NCBI GenBank assembly: GCA_002068715.1
Contig: MWAR01000494.1
Coordinates: forward strand, 1-6,694
Length of the DNA stretch: 6,694 bases
From: a bacterium ADurb.Bin374
Lineage (GTDB): Bacteria; Riflebacteria; Ozemobacteria; Ozemobacterales; Ozemobacteraceae
Direction of reading: 5' to 3'
Below the pieces are notes generated by a model that did not search any database, had not been told where the DNA came from, and worked only from the letters and a program-made list of their open reading frames with translations. Made by a program: the position numbers and the translations under genes. Positions 5,524-6,694 of the stretch are shown here, piece after piece (the stretch's first letter is position 1; each line of letters begins with the position of its first letter).

Positions 5524-5532
5524 TGAACCGGC

Positions 5533-6585
5533 ATGGTCGACACCTTATCGCAGAATGAAATAGACGCCCTGCTATCTGCTCTGAATACCAGCGGGGGAGG
5601 CCCCGAAAGGCCTTCTGGCGCGGGTGTCGGCGAGGCCGCCGGTACGGCGTCGACGGTCGAGGGGAAGCCCGAAAGGGAAAAGCCCAAGAAGGGCAAAATC
5701 TACGATTTCAAGCGCCAGACGAAGTTTTCGAAAGAGCAGCTCGGGACGATCCAACTGATCCACGAAACCTTCGCGCGCCTCGTGGGCACCGATCTGTCGA
5801 CCCAGCTCCGCGCCTACGCGCAGGCAACGATCATCTCGGTCGACCAGCTGACATTCGAAGAACTCATCAGATCGATCTATTCTCCGACCTTCATCGCGGC
5901 CTTCAAATCGGAACGACTTGACGGCAAGGGCCTGATCGACATCAACCTCAACATCGTCTTCACGATTCTCGACCGCCTTCTCGGCGGGAACGGCACGCCG
6001 CTGGGCACCCTGCGCCAGCTGACCGACGTCGAGAAGCAGATCATGCACAAGCTGATGAACCGCATCATTCTCGAACGGCTGCGCGAGGCCTGGATCAACG
6101 TCGTCGATCTTTCCCCCTCGATCGAGCTGATCGAGTCGAACCCGCAGTTCGCGCAGATCGTGCCCCCGAACGACATGGTGCTCTCGGTCGTCATCGAGAT
6201 CAAGATCCACGACGTCACGGGCACCATGACGCTGTGCATCCCCTACAACACCGTCGAATCGATCGCGTCGAAGTTCAACGCCGCCTCCTGGTTCGCGGCA
6301 GTACGCAAGGAACCGATGACGACCAACTACGAAGCGATCACGAGCCAGGTCAAGGCCGTGAATCTGCCGGTCGTCGCCGAACTCGGCACGCAGACGGTGA
6401 CGTTGCAGGACGTTCTGACCCTCCAGGCCGGCGACCTTCTCGTCCTGGACCAGCTCGTAAAAGAAGACCTGAACATCCGTGTCGGAAATCGTGTGAAATT
6501 TCGTGGCCGCCCCGGCATCGTGGGTAAAAAGATGGCCGTATCGATCACCCAGCTCTTGAGCAGCCACGAGGAGGACGAACTGTGA
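5533..6585 (+). CDS. fliM: Flagellar motor switch protein FliM
   Basis: FliM is the C-ring protein that binds CheY-P and controls the direction of rotation. The 350-residue product has all parts of the family. The N-terminal CheY-binding motif L-S-Q-N-E-I-D-A-L-L lies at 5-14, followed by a Gly/Glu/Lys-rich linker (about 18-54). The middle domain starts at Y-D-F-K-R (57-61) and contains the conserved G-G-N-G (151-154) involved in FliG contact, then E-K-Q-I-M-H-K-L-M-N-R. The C-terminal SpoA/FliN-like domain (about 272-342) includes V-T-L-Q-D-V-L-T-L-Q-A-G-D and I-R-V-G-N-R-V-K-F-R-G-R-P-G. The length is slightly above the usual 320-335 residues because of the linker and acidic tail. The ATG at 5533 fits the family start (M-x-x-x-LSQ-x-EIDALL). 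No good Shine-Dalgarno precedes it; the only weak one, GAAAG at 5518-5522, is in a possible hairpin. The stop overlaps the fliY start, so the two are translationally coupled. Confidence 0.98.
   Translation: MVDTLSQNEIDALLSALNTSGGGPERPSGAGVGEAAGTASTVEGKPEREKPKKGKIYDFKRQTKFSKEQLGTIQLIHETFARLVGTDLSTQLRAYAQATIISVDQLTFEELIRSIYSPTFIAAFKSERLDGKGLIDINLNIVFTILDRLLGGNGTPLGTLRQLTDVEKQIMHKLMNRIILERLREAWINVVDLSPSIELIESNPQFAQIVPPNDMVLSVVIEIKIHDVTGTMTLCIPYNTVESIASKFNAASWFAAVRKEPMTTNYEAITSQVKAVNLPVVAELGTQTVTLQDVLTLQAGDLLVLDQLVKEDLNIRVGNRVKFRGRPGIVGKKMAVSITQLLSSHEEDEL
6569..6574 (+). promoter_or_regulatory. Ribosome binding site for fliY (fixes the GTG start)
   Basis: A perfect AGGAGG lies inside the 3' end of fliM, 7 bases before the GTG at 6582. 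It supports the unusual GTG as the true start of the next gene. That GTG overlaps the fliM TGA by four bases (GTGA). Confidence 0.8.
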
Positions 6586-6694
6586 CTGATCTACTCTCAC
6601 AAGAAGAAATCGACGCACTGCTTCACAGCGGCGGCGCAGGCGACAGCGGGGCCCCCCCGACACCGTCAGCTGCGGCTTCCGGCGGAATCGGCGG
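6582..6694 (+). CDS. fliY: Flagellar motor switch protein FliY (FliN family), N-terminal part, 3' truncated by window
   Basis: The visible 37 codons read M-T-D-L-L-S-Q-E-E-I-D-A-L-L-H-S-G-G and then an Ala/Gly/Pro-rich linker. L-S-Q-E-E-I-D-A-L-L is the same CheY-P-binding motif as at the start of FliM. In Bacillus subtilis and many spirochaetes the FliN-type protein downstream of fliM carries this motif and is called FliY; plain FliN lacks it. FliY forms part of the C-ring and in Bacillus also dephosphorylates CheY-P. The GTG start is supported by AGGAGG at 6569-6574 and by the four-base overlap with the fliM stop. The CheC-like phosphatase middle domain and the SpoA domain lie outside the window. 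It could therefore still be a FliN with a CheY-binding N-terminus, or a second FliM-like protein. Confidence 0.85.
   Translation, partial: MTDLLSQEEIDALLHSGGAGDSGAPPTPSAAASGGIG

Noticed and set aside
5572..6663. 363-codon open frame on the - strand opposite fliM and fliY
   Set aside because: Antisense shadow of fliM, rich in Asp/Arg/Val, with no family resemblance.
1..6694. CRISPR arrays, tRNA or rRNA genes, insertion sequences
   Set aside because: No regular spaced repeats, no cloverleaf or rRNA-like segments and no transposase frames or terminal repeats were seen; the window is a continuous flagellar operon.

Overview
The window is a stretch of a flagellar structural and motor operon. All genes lie on the + strand in the order flgD (3' end) - conserved flagellar-operon protein (TIGR02530 type) - flgE - flbD - fliL - fliM - fliY (5' end). 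The DNA is GC-rich. This order, the use of a FliY-type rather than a plain FliN switch protein, and the spirochaete-like hook N-terminus (MMRSLF...NNIANVNTTGFKRGR) point to a bacterium outside the Proteobacteria. It could be a spirochaete-like lineage, a Firmicutes/Thermotogae-like lineage, or a deep-branching candidate phylum such as Riflebacteria/Ozemobacteria. That last name is a guess from gene order, not a demonstrated match.

Region by region: 1-191 is the tail of the hook-cap protein FlgD. 240-644 is the small flagellar-operon protein. 645-1010 is a 366-base gap with no convincing gene but several good inverted repeats just upstream of flgE. 1011-4487 is an oversized hook gene of 1158 codons, where typical hook proteins have about 400-500 residues. 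4488-4654 is a leader with a candidate sigma-28 promoter, a GNRA-type hairpin and a hairpin that covers the flbD ribosome binding site. 4655-4885 is flbD, 4959-5426 is fliL, and 5533-6585 is fliM. fliY starts at a GTG overlapping the fliM stop and runs off the window.

How the genes work together: FlgD caps the growing hook, FlgE polymerises into it, and the TIGR02530-type protein is conserved beside them with no settled role. FlbD (SwrD family) and FliL support torque generation at the inner membrane. FliM and FliY form part of the C-ring that binds phosphorylated CheY and reverses rotation. motA/motB, which in spirochaetes usually lie between flbD and fliL, are absent here.

Two features stand out. 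First, the hook protein appears to carry two copies of its central VYDSLG-type module, with four tandem flagellin-IN-like repeats between them. Second, the leaders of flgE, flbD and fliM each carry hairpins of the CCGCC...GGCGG kind, and in flbD and fliM a hairpin also covers the ribosome binding region. This suggests, but does not prove, post-transcriptional control inside the operon.
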